Below are positions 53,153 through 62,527 of a stretch of DNA of 64,000 nt, piece after piece; positions within the stretch are counted from its first letter, which is position 1; each line of letters begins with the position of its first letter. The DNA comes from Arthrobacter pascens (GTDB taxonomy: Bacteria; Actinomycetota; Actinomycetes; Actinomycetales; Micrococcaceae). The DNA lies in assembly GCF_030815585.1 (NCBI RefSeq), contig NZ_JAUSWY010000001.1, forward strand, positions 2,976,001 through 3,040,000, in the 5' to 3' direction. A program made the translations under genes and the position numbers. The notes beneath the pieces are model-generated. The model did not search any database and had not been told where the DNA came from. It saw only the letters and a list, made by a program, of their open reading frames with translations.

Positions 53153-53170
53153 ATCCCGCTAAAGCGGGAT
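53153..53170. promoter_or_regulatory. 18-bp perfect palindrome upstream of the tandem LuxR operon
   Basis: ATCCCGCT-AA-AGCGGGAT, 16 nt before the ATG of copy 2. It may be an operator, or a hairpin ending pth transcription. Confidence 0.5.
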
Positions 53171-53258
53171 TTAAGCCCCATCGCTCCCCCGCCTACGAAG
53201 AAGACTACCCCCTGGCACAGACAGGTAAACAGGGAAGAAGGCGTTTAAGTTATTTTTG

Positions 53259-53849
53259 CTACAGTTCAGACTTCGCCGGGTGGAACTTTTGCTGGGCTGC
53301 CGTCAGGCCGTTCCGGACCAGCATGTCCACTGCGTCCGCAGCCTCGTCCAGCACGAACGGCAGCTCTTTCCGCTCAGCTGCGGCAAAATCACGCAGGACG
53401 TAATCGGCGGTGTCCATCCTGCCGGGAGGCCGGCCCACCCCGACGCGCACCCGCAGGTAGTCCTTGGTGGAGAGTGCCTTGGAGATGTCCCGAAGTCCGT
53501 TGTGGCCGCCCTCGCCCCCGCCGGTTTTCAGTTTCACGGTGTTAAAGGGGATGTCAATCTCGTCGTGCACCGCGACTACGTGGTCTGGTCCGATTCCGTA
53601 GAAATTCGCAAGGGCCGCCACCGGCCCGCCGGAGACGTTCATGTAGCTCATAGGTTTGGCCAGGACAACCCGGGGGCCGCCGATCCCCAGGCGCCCTTCG
53701 AGCACCTGGGCACGGGCCTTATGGGTCTTAAAGCTGGCGCCCATCCGGCTGGCGAGTTCGTCCAGGACCATCTGGCCGACGTTGTGCCGGTTGCCCTTGT
53801 ACTCGGCCCCGGGGTTCCCGAGGCCAACGATCAGCCAGGTGTCAGTCAT
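53259..53849 (-). CDS. pth: Peptidyl-tRNA hydrolase
   Basis: 196 residues. Family motifs are [20 protein letters not shown] with the catalytic His, [18 protein letters not shown] with the catalytic Asp, and [12 protein letters not shown]. It releases peptides from prematurely dropped peptidyl-tRNA. It lies downstream of rplY on the same strand, with a hairpin between the two. Confidence 0.96.
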   Translation of the reverse strand: MTDTWLIVGLGNPGAEYKGNRHNVGQMVLDELASRMGASFKTHKARAQVLEGRLGIGGPRVVLAKPMSYMNVSGGPVAALANFYGIGPDHVVAVHDEIDIPFNTVKLKTGGGEGGHNGLRDISKALSTKDYLRVRVGVGRPPGRMDTADYVLRDFAAAERKELPFVLDEAADAVDMLVRNGLTAAQQKFHPAKSEL

Positions 53850-53880
53850 GGGTTAATCCTAAGGTGGTGCGGAAATGGCA

Positions 53881-53910
53881 GTGGCCGGACCCCGTCAGGG
53901 ATCCGGCCAC
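53881..53910. terminator. Hairpin between rplY and pth
   Basis: GTGGCCGGA (53881-53889) pairs with TCCGGCCAC (53902-53910), with an inner CCC/GGG and outer AATGGCA/TGCCATT pairing. Probably reduces read-through from rplY; no long T run. Confidence 0.6.
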
Positions 53911-53929
53911 CTGTGCCATTGAGCCGTGA

Positions 53930-54529
53930 TTACTCGGCAGCGGCCTCGGCGGACGCCCCAGCGGCAGTCTCGGAAGCTTCTTCGTCGGTGACCTCGGTGG
54001 CCTCGGAGATGTTGACTATCAGGGCGTCAGCGTCGGTCAGCAGGACCGAGCCCTGCGGAAGGACCAGATCGGAGGCGTGGATGTGCTCGCCTGCGCTGCG
54101 GCCTTCGATGTCAACCTCGATGGAGGTAGGCAGGTGGGTTGCCTCGGCCTCGAGGGAGATGACCGTGAGTTCCTGGTTGAAGACGTTGCCCGGGGCAAGC
54201 TCGCCAACAACGTGGACGAAGATGTCCACGGTGACCTTCTCGCCCTTGCGGACCGTCTGCAGGTCGATGTGCTCGATGATCTGCTTGATGGGTTCGCGCT
54301 GGATGTCCTTGACCAAGGCCAGGTGGTCTTCGCCGTTGATGTCCAGGGACAGCAGCGCGTTGGCCACGCGGACAGCCAGCGTGGTTGACTTCGCCGGCAG
54401 GGTGATGTGGATCGGCTCGGCGCCGTGGCCGTAGATAACAGCAGGGATCTGGCCGGCCATGCGGGCGCGGCGGGCGAAACCCTTGCCGAATTCAGTGCGG
54501 ACTTCTGCTGCGAGCTTCTGCTCAGACAT
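53930..54529 (-). CDS. rplY: 50S ribosomal protein L25/general stress protein Ctc
   Basis: 199 residues: the L25 5S-rRNA-binding domain (LAAEVRTEFGKGFARRARMAGQIPAVIYGHG) and the TL5-type C-terminal beta domain (VTVDIFVHVVGELAPGN ... LPTSIEVDIEGRSAGEHIHASDLVLPQGS), then an Ala/Glu-rich tail. This is the long Ctc form. GAGGAG before the ATG at 54529. Confidence 0.95.
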   Translation of the reverse strand: MSEQKLAAEVRTEFGKGFARRARMAGQIPAVIYGHGAEPIHITLPAKSTTLAVRVANALLSLDINGEDHLALVKDIQREPIKQIIEHIDLQTVRKGEKVTVDIFVHVVGELAPGNVFNQELTVISLEAEATHLPTSIEVDIEGRSAGEHIHASDLVLPQGSVLLTDADALIVNISEATEVTDEEASETAAGASAEAAAE

Positions 54530-54779
54530 ATGTGTAACTCCTCGTAACTAAAACGGTGTTCAGCAAGGGCGGAGGTCTGTTGCGACCTTCAACGCCGGGC
54601 GGCCCGTAGGCGGCCCTTCAAGAAGGGAGATTCAGACCCAGTCGATAACGGAGACATGCAGTCCGGTTTCCCGGAATGCTCTCCCTCGCCAAGGTATCGT
54701 CAAGAACTTTACCAGCGTCCCACCCCAATACTGAAAACGGGCCCGGCGGCAACCGGCTAAGTTCTGGCCACAGCAGGAA

Positions 54780-55760
54780 TCAGGCGTTGCCGTCGAACAG
54801 GCTGGTGACGGAGCCGTCGTCGAACACTTCGCGGATGGCCCGCGCGATCAACGGTGCGATGGACAGCACCGTCAGTTGCGGGAAACGCTTGTCGGCCGTA
54901 AGGGGCAGCGTGTCGGTGACCACGACTTCCCGGGCGCCTGACTCGGAGAGCCGGCGCGCCGCCGGATCCGAGAAGACGGCGTGGGTCGCGGCGATGATGA
55001 CATCCTTGGCGCCTGCGTTCTTGAGCACCTGGACGGCCCCGGAAATTGTTCCGCCGGTGTCGATCATGTCATCGATCAGGACGCAGGTGCGGCCTTCGAT
55101 CTGGCCGACGACGGTCTTGGACACGGCCTGGTTCGGGACAGTGAGGTCGCGGCTCTTGTGGACGAATGCCAGCGGGGCGCCGCCGAGGCGCTCAGCCCAC
55201 TGTTCAGCGACACGGACGCGGCCGGTGTCCGGCGAGACAACAGTGATGTTGTCCGCTGCCACCCGCGTGCGGATGTAGTCCGCCAGCAGCGGGATGGCCA
55301 TAAGGTGGTCCACCGGGCCGTCGAAGAATCCCTGGATCTGCGAGGTGTGCAGATCAACGCTCATGATGCGGTCGGCCCCGGCGGTCTTGTACAGATCGGC
55401 CACCAGGCGGGCGGAAATCGGCTCGCGGCCGCGGCCTTTTTTGTCCTGGCGCGAGTAGGGGTAGAAGGGCGAAACCACGGTGATGCGCTTGGCGGATGCC
55501 CGCTTCAGCGAATCAATCATGATCAGCTGCTCCATGAGGTGGTTGTTCAGCGGTGCCGGGTGCGCCTGGATGACGAAGGCGTCGGTGCCGCGGACGCTCT
55601 CTCCGGCACGCACGTAGATTTCCCCGTTGGCAAAATCGTAGGCATCTACCGGCAGCAGTTCAGTGCCCAGCTCCTTGGCGATCTCCCGCGCAAGCTCGGG
55701 GTGTGCCCGCCCAGCGGCGAGAACCAGCTTCTTCTCGCCGCGCGCCGTAATTTCGCTCAT
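54780..55760 (-). CDS. prs: Ribose-phosphate pyrophosphokinase
   Basis: Makes PRPP from ribose-5-phosphate and ATP. 326 residues with PYSRQDKKGRGREPISARLVADL, the metal-binding VDLHTSQIQGFFDGPVDHL and the PRPP loop VLIDDMIDTGGTI. Its ATG overlaps the glmU stop (ATGA), so it is the second gene of glmU-prs. Confidence 0.97.
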   Translation of the reverse strand: MSEITARGEKKLVLAAGRAHPELAREIAKELGTELLPVDAYDFANGEIYVRAGESVRGTDAFVIQAHPAPLNNHLMEQLIMIDSLKRASAKRITVVSPFYPYSRQDKKGRGREPISARLVADLYKTAGADRIMSVDLHTSQIQGFFDGPVDHLMAIPLLADYIRTRVAADNITVVSPDTGRVRVAEQWAERLGGAPLAFVHKSRDLTVPNQAVSKTVVGQIEGRTCVLIDDMIDTGGTISGAVQVLKNAGAKDVIIAATHAVFSDPAARRLSESGAREVVVTDTLPLTADKRFPQLTVLSIAPLIARAIREVFDDGSVTSLFDGNA

Positions 55761-57256
55761 TGTTGCTTGCCCTCTTCTGTAGGTGCGTGGTCTATAGGTG
55801 CCTGGGTACTTGAGGAATCTGCGGAGGCTGCCTGGGCCAGTTCAGCGGAGCGGGAGCCCGGGCGGTTGGCGATAACCCAGCCCTCGGCGTTGCGCTGGGC
55901 GGCAATGGACAGTGCCAGGGCTCCGGCCGGTACGTCCTTCCGGACCACCGCGCCGGCGCCGGTGTAGGCACCGTCTCCGACGGCGACCGGCGCAACAAAC
56001 ACTGTGTTGGACCCTGTGCGGACGCCCGAGCCGATCACCGTGCGGTGTTTCTTCTCGCCGTCGTAATTGGCGGTGATGTTGCCGCAGCCGATGTTGGTGT
56101 CCTCGCCGATTTCGGCGTCGCCGGCATAGCCGAGGTGGGACAGTTTGGAGCCGCGGCCGATGGTGACGTTCTTCGTTTCGTAGAACGCGCCGATCTTGCC
56201 TGTCTCACCCAGTACCGTGCCCGGACGGAGGTACGTGAAGGGGCCGACGGCGGCTTCCGCACCGATAACGGCCCCCGTGCCGTGCGTGCGGGTCACGGTG
56301 GCGCCCTCCCCGATGCGGACATCCGTCAGGGTGGAATCCGGGCCGACGACGGCGTCTCTGGCCACCGTAGTACTTCCATGCAGTTGCGTGTTGGGCAGGA
56401 TGCGGACATCTTCGTCAAGGGTGACCGTCGAATCGATCCACGTGGTGGCAGGGTCCACCACGGTTACGCCAGCGCGCATCCACGCCTCCACAATCCGGCG
56501 GTTCAGCTCTGCACCCAGGGCAGAAAGCTGCACGCGGTCGTTGGCTCCCTCAACCTGCCAACGGTCTTCGGTGACGACGGCGGCAACCCGCCCGCCTGCC
56601 TGCCTTGCGAGCCCCAGCACATCGGTGAGGTACTTTTCGCCCTGGGAGTTCTCGGTGGTGACATGGACCAGCGCGTCGCGGAGGACAGCGGCGTCAAAAG
56701 CGTAGATTCCGGAGTTGACCTCGCGGATGAGGCGTTCCGTCTCCGACGCGTCCTTGTGTTCACGGATGCCCGTTACTGTTCCGTCCTCGCCGCGGAGGAT
56801 CCGTCCGTACCCCGTGGCGTCATCGAGCACAGCCGTCAGCACCGTGACCGCGTTGGAGTCCCGTTCGTGGGTGGCTACGAGTTCCGCCAGCAGGTTGCCG
56901 CTGAGCAGCGGAACATCTCCGTAGGTCACCACAACGGTGCCGGTGAGGGTCTCGCGCGCATCCAGGGTCTGGAGGGCGACCTCGACGGCGCGTCCGGTGC
57001 CCGGGATATCGTCCTGGTCCACGATGACAGCCCCAGGGTCCAGCTCGCCAAGATGCCCGGCCACGAGGTCACGCTCATGGCGGACCACAAGTGCCAGCTG
57101 CTGTGGGTTGATGCTGCGGGCGGCCAGCAGTGCATGCCCCACCATGGAGCGCCCGCCGATCTCGTGGAGGATCTTGGGGGTACGGGATTTCATCCGGGTA
57201 CCGGCTCCTGCTGCCAGAACAATTACGGCGGCTGGGCCGGCAGTCTCGGGGATCAC
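55757..57256 (-). CDS. glmU: Bifunctional UDP-N-acetylglucosamine pyrophosphorylase/glucosamine-1-phosphate acetyltransferase
   Basis: 499 residues. The N-terminal uridyltransferase domain has LAAGAGTRMKS, the linker follows, and the C-terminal left-handed beta-helix has hexapeptide repeats and GAFYETKNVTIG, GCGNITANYDG and NTVFVAPV at the acetyltransferase site. It makes UDP-GlcNAc for the cell wall. GTG 57256 is supported by AAGGAGAG upstream. A TAGGAT at 57338-57343 (minus) is a likely promoter -10, just after the tRNA gene. Confidence 0.96.
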   Translation of the reverse strand: MIPETAGPAAVIVLAAGAGTRMKSRTPKILHEIGGRSMVGHALLAARSINPQQLALVVRHERDLVAGHLGELDPGAVIVDQDDIPGTGRAVEVALQTLDARETLTGTVVVTYGDVPLLSGNLLAELVATHERDSNAVTVLTAVLDDATGYGRILRGEDGTVTGIREHKDASETERLIREVNSGIYAFDAAVLRDALVHVTTENSQGEKYLTDVLGLARQAGGRVAAVVTEDRWQVEGANDRVQLSALGAELNRRIVEAWMRAGVTVVDPATTWIDSTVTLDEDVRILPNTQLHGSTTVARDAVVGPDSTLTDVRIGEGATVTRTHGTGAVIGAEAAVGPFTYLRPGTVLGETGKIGAFYETKNVTIGRGSKLSHLGYAGDAEIGEDTNIGCGNITANYDGEKKHRTVIGSGVRTGSNTVFVAPVAVGDGAYTGAGAVVRKDVPAGALALSIAAQRNAEGWVIANRPGSRSAELAQAASADSSSTQAPIDHAPTEEGKQQ

Positions 57257-57365
57257 GTACGGGCTCTCCTTGCTCGGTTGCGCATTGCGCTGGGCGCGAT
57301 ACCGTCCGGACCTGCAGCCCGGGGCGGCACCCAATTCATCCTACTGGACGCTTATCGCACAGCAG

Positions 57366-57437
57366 TTCCGCCCATAGGATTCGAACCTATACTCCACGGC
57401 TCCAAAGGCCGGGGTGCTGCCATTACACCAGGGCGGA
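57366..57437 (-). tRNA. tRNA-Gln (anticodon TTG)
   Basis: A 72-nt cloverleaf on the minus strand: perfect 7-bp acceptor TCCGCCC/GGGCGGA, D arm, anticodon loop CTTTGGA (anticodon TTG), T arm around TTCGAAT, discriminator A. CCA is not encoded. It decodes CAA. Confidence 0.95.
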
Positions 57438-57564
57438 CCATGCCGCTGGCGCGTTAGGCCCGGGGCACAAGTATTTATTTTGCCATGGGTTCGGGGCGGG
57501 AAGCGACATGGGCAGGATTCAGCGTGCAGCCACCCGCCCCCACGCAGTAGTGCATGATGGAAAT

Positions 57565-58191
57565 GTGAGCAACAACCTTCCGCGGACACGGATGACCGGC
57601 GTGCAGCGGCGTAGCCAGCTGATCGAAGTGGGACGTGGCCTCTTCGCCGTCCGTGGGCTCGACGGAACCACCATCGAAGAAATCGCCGGCTACGCGGGCG
57701 TCTCCAAACCCGTGATCTACGAACACTTCGGATCCAAGGAGGGCTTGTACACGCAGGTGGTGGACGTTGAGTTCCGCATCTTGCTCGACTCGATCAACAG
57801 CGCCCTGACGGAAGAGGCCAAGCCTCGTGTCCTCGTGGAACGCGCTGCCCTGGCCCTGCTCACCTACATCGAGGACCGCACGGACGGCTTCCGGATCCTG
57901 ATTCGGGATGCGCCTCCGTCACAGCCCGAAGGCGCCTTTTCCTCGCTGCTGTCGCAGGTCACCGCCCGCGTGGAACACATCCTTTCCGACGAGTTCCACC
58001 GCCGTGGCTTCAGCGCAGAGGACGGCGCCATGTACGCCCAGATGCTGGTGGGCATGGTGGCCATGACCGGCCAATGGTGGCAGGACAGCCGCCGGCCGGA
58101 CAAGCACACAGTGGCGGCACACCTCGTAAACCTCGCCTGGAACGGCCTGACCGGCCTAAGAAGGGACCCGGAGCTGAAGTCCGAGGGCTGA
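57565..58191 (+). CDS. TetR-family transcriptional regulator
   Basis: 208 residues from GTG 57565: TetR helix-turn-helix (RRSQLIEVGRGLFAVRGLDGTTIEEIAGYAGVSKPVIYEHFGSKEGLY) and an alpha-helical ligand domain. It is divergent from tRNA-Gln and glmU-prs. A TetR gene in this place next to glmU and mfd is also present in M. tuberculosis (Rv1019, from memory). Target unknown. CATGAT stands six bases before the GTG, a weak leaderless promoter. Confidence 0.87.
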   Translation: MSNNLPRTRMTGVQRRSQLIEVGRGLFAVRGLDGTTIEEIAGYAGVSKPVIYEHFGSKEGLYTQVVDVEFRILLDSINSALTEEAKPRVLVERAALALLTYIEDRTDGFRILIRDAPPSQPEGAFSSLLSQVTARVEHILSDEFHRRGFSAEDGAMYAQMLVGMVAMTGQWWQDSRRPDKHTVAAHLVNLAWNGLTGLRRDPELKSEG

Positions 58192-58658
58192 GTCTTCGTT
58201 CACGGTCCACCTCCGCGGGTGGCCACCTTCGCGGCGCAGGCGCCCTTCGCCGTCGTCCGTGGTCACCTACGCGGCGCAGTGGCCCTTCGCCGTCGCTTAG
58301 ACACGACGCATAGGTGACGTTACGGTCGCTGGGCGACCTCCACGCCACGATGCGCCGCGATGCGCGACTACGCGAAGGCCCCCTGCACCACTATTGCGGA
58401 AGGTTCCGTTCGGGGATGCCTGCTGTTCCACGGCGGCAAGGTGACGTTCCTTGCCGGAGGCGGTCCTTCGAAAAGGAGCGCATCGCGACGCGTCAGGGCA
58501 TGGAGGTCGCCCCGCGACCGGAGTGCCCTCTACGCGGCGTAAGCGTCGTCCCGAGGGCCCCGACGCGAGCTTGCGAGTGTTGGGAAGGGACCCACGCGCT
58601 AAGCGACGTCGAAGGGGCGGCTCCGGCACCCAGCCGAGCCCGAAGTCGGTTGTGACGC
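58192..58658. other. 467-bp intergenic region, GC-rich, with repeats and no convincing gene
   Basis: Between the convergent TetR and ABC-F genes. Short reading frames are present on both strands but none has recognisable sequence. It holds a near-identical 37-bp direct repeat (58219-58295) and a hairpin GGCAAGG/CCTTGCC (58435-58455). There is no clear T-run terminator. Confidence 0.6.
58219..58295. repeat. Direct repeat of 37 bp with 40-bp period (33/37 identical)
   Basis: Copies at 58219-58255 and 58259-58295; both contain GCGGCGCAG and end CCCTTCGCCGTCG. Possibly part of a dispersed intergenic repeat family. Confidence 0.65.
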
Positions 58659-60485
58659 TTACTCGCCGAGGACCTCTAAGGCTTCGAGCCATTCGAGTTC
58701 CAGGGCTTCGCGTTCTCCGGCGAGGTCCTTGAGCTTTTTGTTTTGCTCGGCCAGGGCGTCGAAATCGTTCTCAGCGGTGCTCTTGACCATCTGGTCGTGG
58801 ATCTTCTTTTCCTGCTGCTGGAGCTTGCCGAGTTGGCGGTCGATGCGGTTCTTGGCCTTGCGGGCGTCGCGCTTTTCAGCTTCTGATGCCCCCGGGGCCG
58901 CAGGAGCGGAACTGCCGCTCGCAGCAGTCACAGGGTTGCCGCCGCCGGTGATGGTGGAGCCGGCGAGAGCCCCTTCCCGCAGTTCGAGGTACTGGTCAAC
59001 GCCGCGCGGCAGGGCGCGGATCTTCCCGTCGCCCAGTAATGCCATCTGGTGGTCCGTCACGCGCTCCAGGAGGTAGCGGTCGTGGCTCACCACCACCAGG
59101 GTGCCGGGCCAGCCATCGAGCACGTCCTCCACCGCTGCCAGGGTGTCGGTGTCGAGGTCGTTGGTGGGCTCATCGAGCATCAGCACATTGGGTTCCCCCA
59201 CGAGCAGCCGCAGCAGCTGGAGACGGCGGCGCTCACCGCCGGACAGATCCTTGACCGGGGTCCACTGCTTCTGGTTGGTGAAGCCAAGCTGCTCCACGAG
59301 CTGGCCGGCCGTGAATTCCTTGCCGCCGACGTTGAAGGAGCGCTTTTCACGTTCGATGACCTCGATGACGCGCAGGTCAGCAACGTCGTCGAGCTCCTTG
59401 ACCTCCTGGGTAAGGACGGCGGTGACAACCGTCTTTCCGCGCTTGACCTTGCCGGAGCTCGGCTGGATCTCGCCATTGAGTAGTTTAAGGAGCGTGGTTT
59501 TGCCTGCGCCGTTGACGCCGACGAGGCCAAGCCGCTCGCCGGGCGCGAGCCGCAGCGTGATGTTGTCGAAGAGTTTCTGGCCTTCGTCACCGCCCAGGAA
59601 ATCAAGCGTGACGTTTTCCAGATCCAGGACGTCCTTGCCCAGGCGTGCAGTGGCCATCTTGCTCAGTGCCGTCGAGTCGCGTGGCTCCGGGACGTCGGCG
59701 ATCAGGGCGTTGGCGGCTTCGATGCGGAACTTCGGTTTGGCGGTCCGGGCCGGGGCGCCGCGGCGCAGCCACGCCAATTCCTTCTTGACGAGCTGCTGCC
59801 GCTTGCTTTCCACCACGGATGCTGAACGGTCGCGCTCGGCGCGGGCCAGCACATAGGCGGCGTAGCCGCCGTCGAACGGGTCCATGATGCCGTCGTGGAT
59901 TTCCCAGGTCTTGGTGCAGACTTCGTCGAGGAACCAGCGGTCGTGGGTGACTACCAGGAAGGCGCCCTGGTTGGCACGCCAGCGGGTCTTGAGGTGCCGG
60001 GACAGCCACGCCACGCCTTCGACGTCGAGGTGGTTGGTGGGCTCGTCCAGCATGATGACGTCGTGGTCCTCGATGAGGAGCTTGGCCAGGGCCACCCGCC
60101 GCTTCTGGCCGCCGGAGAGGGCATGGACGTTCGCGTGCCAGTCGACGTCGGAGACCAGGCCGCCCATGACTTCGCGGATCTGCGGGTTGCGGGCCCATTC
60201 GTAGTCTGCCTGGTCGCCAACGATCGCAGCGCCGACGGTGAGGTCGCCGTCGAGCACGTCGCTCTGGTCCAGGTATCCGATGTTGACCTCGCTGCGTTTG
60301 GTCACCCGGCCGGCGTCCGGGATGGAACGCAGCGCCAGCAGCCGCATGAGGGTCGATTTTCCGTCACCGTTCCGGCCTACCATGCCGATCCGGTCACCCT
60401 CCTCGAGTCCGAGGGTGATGCCGTCCAGGACGGTACGCGTTGCGTACGAAACCGTGAGGTTTTCGCCGCCAAGAAGGTGTGCCAA
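58659..60485 (-). CDS. ABC-F family ATPase, Uup-like
   Basis: 608 residues, two ABC domains without membrane segments. Domain 1 has Walker A GRNGDGKST, signature LSGGQKRR and Walker B MLDEPTNHLD. Domain 2 has GVNGAGKTT, LSGGERRR and MLDEPTNDLD. The linker between them is Arg/Lys-rich, and a C-terminal coiled coil (about EKRDARKAKNRIDRQLGKLQQQEKKI) resembles Uup. ABC-F proteins act on the ribosome, and Uup also in DNA-related processes. TTG 60485 is taken as the start from family alignment; its ribosome site is weak. Confidence 0.9.
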   Translation of the reverse strand: MAHLLGGENLTVSYATRTVLDGITLGLEEGDRIGMVGRNGDGKSTLMRLLALRSIPDAGRVTKRSEVNIGYLDQSDVLDGDLTVGAAIVGDQADYEWARNPQIREVMGGLVSDVDWHANVHALSGGQKRRVALAKLLIEDHDVIMLDEPTNHLDVEGVAWLSRHLKTRWRANQGAFLVVTHDRWFLDEVCTKTWEIHDGIMDPFDGGYAAYVLARAERDRSASVVESKRQQLVKKELAWLRRGAPARTAKPKFRIEAANALIADVPEPRDSTALSKMATARLGKDVLDLENVTLDFLGGDEGQKLFDNITLRLAPGERLGLVGVNGAGKTTLLKLLNGEIQPSSGKVKRGKTVVTAVLTQEVKELDDVADLRVIEVIEREKRSFNVGGKEFTAGQLVEQLGFTNQKQWTPVKDLSGGERRRLQLLRLLVGEPNVLMLDEPTNDLDTDTLAAVEDVLDGWPGTLVVVSHDRYLLERVTDHQMALLGDGKIRALPRGVDQYLELREGALAGSTITGGGNPVTAASGSSAPAAPGASEAEKRDARKAKNRIDRQLGKLQQQEKKIHDQMVKSTAENDFDALAEQNKKLKDLAGEREALELEWLEALEVLGE

Positions 60486-60522
60486 GAGGACTGCTTTCTG
60501 CTGCTGAATTAGTACTGGACGC

Positions 60523-61485
60523 TTAAAGGAGGGTATCGGAGATGATGCGCGCACCATGCACTGGGCCGTGGACGGCGATGGCCGTCAGCCCGTAGTGAAG
60601 CAGGTCAGCGGCCAGGCTTTCGGCGGCCGACGGATTGTGCGTCAGCAGGGCCACCGTGGGACCCGAGCCCGAGACGATGCCCGCAATGGCTCCGTGGGAT
60701 TCGCCGATTCCCAGCGTATCGCGGAGCGCCGGTGCCAGCTCAATGGATGCCCGCTGCAGATCGTTCACCAGGACCCGGCTGAGGGCGTCGGCATCCCCGC
60801 CCCGCAGTGCCTTCAGGATCTTGGGGTCGACTCCTGTGGGCTCAAGCGCGTCGATGCCTTCCGCCTCGCGCAGCCGGTCCAGGGTGCGGTAGACCTCGGG
60901 TGTCGGCAGCCCGTAGTCTGCGGCCACAAGGACCCAGTCGGTCTGGGCTTTGGCCAGGGCGGGTGAGAGTTCGTCGCCGAGACCGAGCCCCACCGCGGTT
61001 CCGCCAAGGAGCGAAAAAGGGACGTCGGCGCCGAGCTCGGCCGCCAGGTGCGCCAGCTCCTCCCGGGAGAGGCCACTGTTCCACAGAGCATCGCAGGCCA
61101 GTAGCGTGGCCGCTGCGTCCGCCGACCCTCCGCCCATGCCTCCGGCCACGGGAACCCGCTTGGTGATCTCCAGATGGACGCCGGTTGGGTGCTCGGAGAC
61201 CTCAGCCATGATCGCTGCCGCCTTGTAGGCAAGGTTTCTTTCATCCAGCGGGATATCCACATCATCAAGGTCCAGTGTGCTGGCCGGACTGATGCTGACC
61301 GTAATGCCGGGGGTTTCCGTGGTGGTAGCTGCTACTTCCTCGTAGAGGGAAACAGCCAGGTAGACACTGGCCACCGAGTGGTACCCGTCAGGCCGCAGGG
61401 GGCCCACATCCAAGGAGACGTTGACCTTCCCAGGCGCCTTCACCTGTACGGTCCGCGCGGCAAAGTGTCCGGCCCGCGCATTCAC
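60523..61485 (-). CDS. ispE: 4-diphosphocytidyl-2-C-methyl-D-erythritol kinase
   Basis: 320 residues, GHMP kinase: [22 protein letters not shown] at the substrate site, ATP loop [15 protein letters not shown] and [11 protein letters not shown] near the C-terminus. It phosphorylates CDP-methylerythritol in the MEP isoprenoid pathway. The GTG start overlaps the rsmA stop (GTGA), so rsmA-ispE is an operon, as in other actinobacteria. Confidence 0.95.
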   Translation of the reverse strand: MNARAGHFAARTVQVKAPGKVNVSLDVGPLRPDGYHSVASVYLAVSLYEEVAATTTETPGITVSISPASTLDLDDVDIPLDERNLAYKAAAIMAEVSEHPTGVHLEITKRVPVAGGMGGGSADAAATLLACDALWNSGLSREELAHLAAELGADVPFSLLGGTAVGLGLGDELSPALAKAQTDWVLVAADYGLPTPEVYRTLDRLREAEGIDALEPTGVDPKILKALRGGDADALSRVLVNDLQRASIELAPALRDTLGIGESHGAIAGIVSGSGPTVALLTHNPSAAESLAADLLHYGLTAIAVHGPVHGARIISDTLL

Positions 61486-62354
61486 GCCTTGGCCTCGCGG
61501 GCCTCGGCGATTCTGGCGAAGGCCGCTACGTCAATGACTTCACCCCGGGCCGTGGGATCAACTCCGGCCGCGAGCAGGCAGCGTTCGGCCTCGGCAGCGC
61601 TGCCGGCCCATCCGGCTAGGGCCGCCCGCAGGGTTTTGCGGCGCTGGGCGAACGCCGCATCAATGACTGCGAAGACCTGTTCACGGGTGGCAGTTGTCAC
61701 GGGCGGCTGCCGGCGGGTGAAGGCTACGAGGCCCGAGTGGATCTTCGGTGCCGGCCAGAACACGTTCATGCCGATCACTCCAGCCTTGCGCATGCTGCTG
61801 TACCACGCCGCTTTGACCGATGGCACTCCGTAGGTCTTGGATCCCGGACCCGCGGCCAACCTGTCGGCCACCTCGTCTTGGACCATCACCAGGCCGTGCT
61901 GAAGGCTGGGAAAGTGCTGAAGCAGGTGCAGGACCACCGGGACGGCCACGTTGTAGGGGAGGTTCGCCACAATGGCCGTGGGTTCTACAGGAAGGGAGGT
62001 CACTCTCATGGCATCGGCCTGGACGAGATGGAAGTCCCCCGCCGACTCCGGGCGCCATTCATTCACCGTCTCAGGCAGCTTCGCCGCCAGAACCGGATCA
62101 ATTTCGACGGCGACCACAGACTTCGCAGCGTCCAGCAGCCCCAAGGTGAGTGAACCGAGGCCGGGCCCGACTTCCAGCACTGTCTCATGCGGACCAATGT
62201 TCGCGACCGACACAATCCGGCGGATGGTGTTGCCGTCAATGACGAAGTTCTGGCCGAGCGTCTTGGTGGGCCGGATGCCGATTTCTTCCGCCAGCCGGCG
62301 TATGTCGGAGGCACCGAAGAGGGGTGCGGGCGCGGCGGCGGTCGGTTCAGTCAC
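61482..62354 (-). CDS. rsmA: 16S rRNA (adenine-N6,N6)-dimethyltransferase RsmA/KsgA
   Basis: 290 residues. Family motifs are [21 protein letters not shown] motif [14 protein letters not shown], the catalytic NLPYN and a C-terminal helical domain. It dimethylates two adjacent adenosines near the 3' end of 16S rRNA. GTG 62354 is preceded by TAGGAT six bases upstream, so the transcript is probably leaderless and separate from rpfB. Confidence 0.96.
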   Translation of the reverse strand: MTEPTAAAPAPLFGASDIRRLAEEIGIRPTKTLGQNFVIDGNTIRRIVSVANIGPHETVLEVGPGLGSLTLGLLDAAKSVVAVEIDPVLAAKLPETVNEWRPESAGDFHLVQADAMRVTSLPVEPTAIVANLPYNVAVPVVLHLLQHFPSLQHGLVMVQDEVADRLAAGPGSKTYGVPSVKAAWYSSMRKAGVIGMNVFWPAPKIHSGLVAFTRRQPPVTTATREQVFAVIDAAFAQRRKTLRAALAGWAGSAAEAERCLLAAGVDPTARGEVIDVAAFARIAEAREAKA

Positions 62355-62360
62355 CTAGGT

Positions 62361-62366
62361 ATCCTA
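62361..62366 (-). promoter_or_regulatory. -10 hexamer of rsmA-ispE (leaderless)
   Basis: TAGGAT on the minus strand, 6 nt before the GTG at 62354. Confidence 0.5.
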
Positions 62367-62424
62367 TCCCGCCAGCCTTGCGGTGCCATGCGGGTTCCTT
62401 GCCGGCCATACGTGTTAACGACTG

Positions 62425-62455
62425 CGGCCGGACCCGGAAATTCCGGGCCCGGCCG
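62425..62455. terminator. Hairpin between rpfB and rsmA
   Basis: CGGCCGG..CCCGGAA pairs with TTCCGGG..CCGGCCG with a single A/C mismatch. Very stable, no T run; probably ends rpfB transcription. Confidence 0.6.
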
Positions 62456-62527
62456 TTGCATGCCATGGGCTCTACCCGCGCGGCTGTGGTCAGCTTCCGC
62501 ACCAGGCTGGCGCCTCAGGCGTGACGT

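Noticed and set aside
53256..54434. A 392-residue open frame across pth and rplY on the plus strand
   Set aside because: It spans two strongly conserved genes on the other strand.
56045..57457. A 470-residue open frame over glmU and the tRNA
   Set aside because: It runs through tRNA-Gln and mirrors glmU, so it cannot be a real gene.
58297..58692. Short frames in the spacer next to the ABC-F gene
   Set aside because: Arg/Pro-rich frames on both strands typical of GC-rich non-coding DNA.
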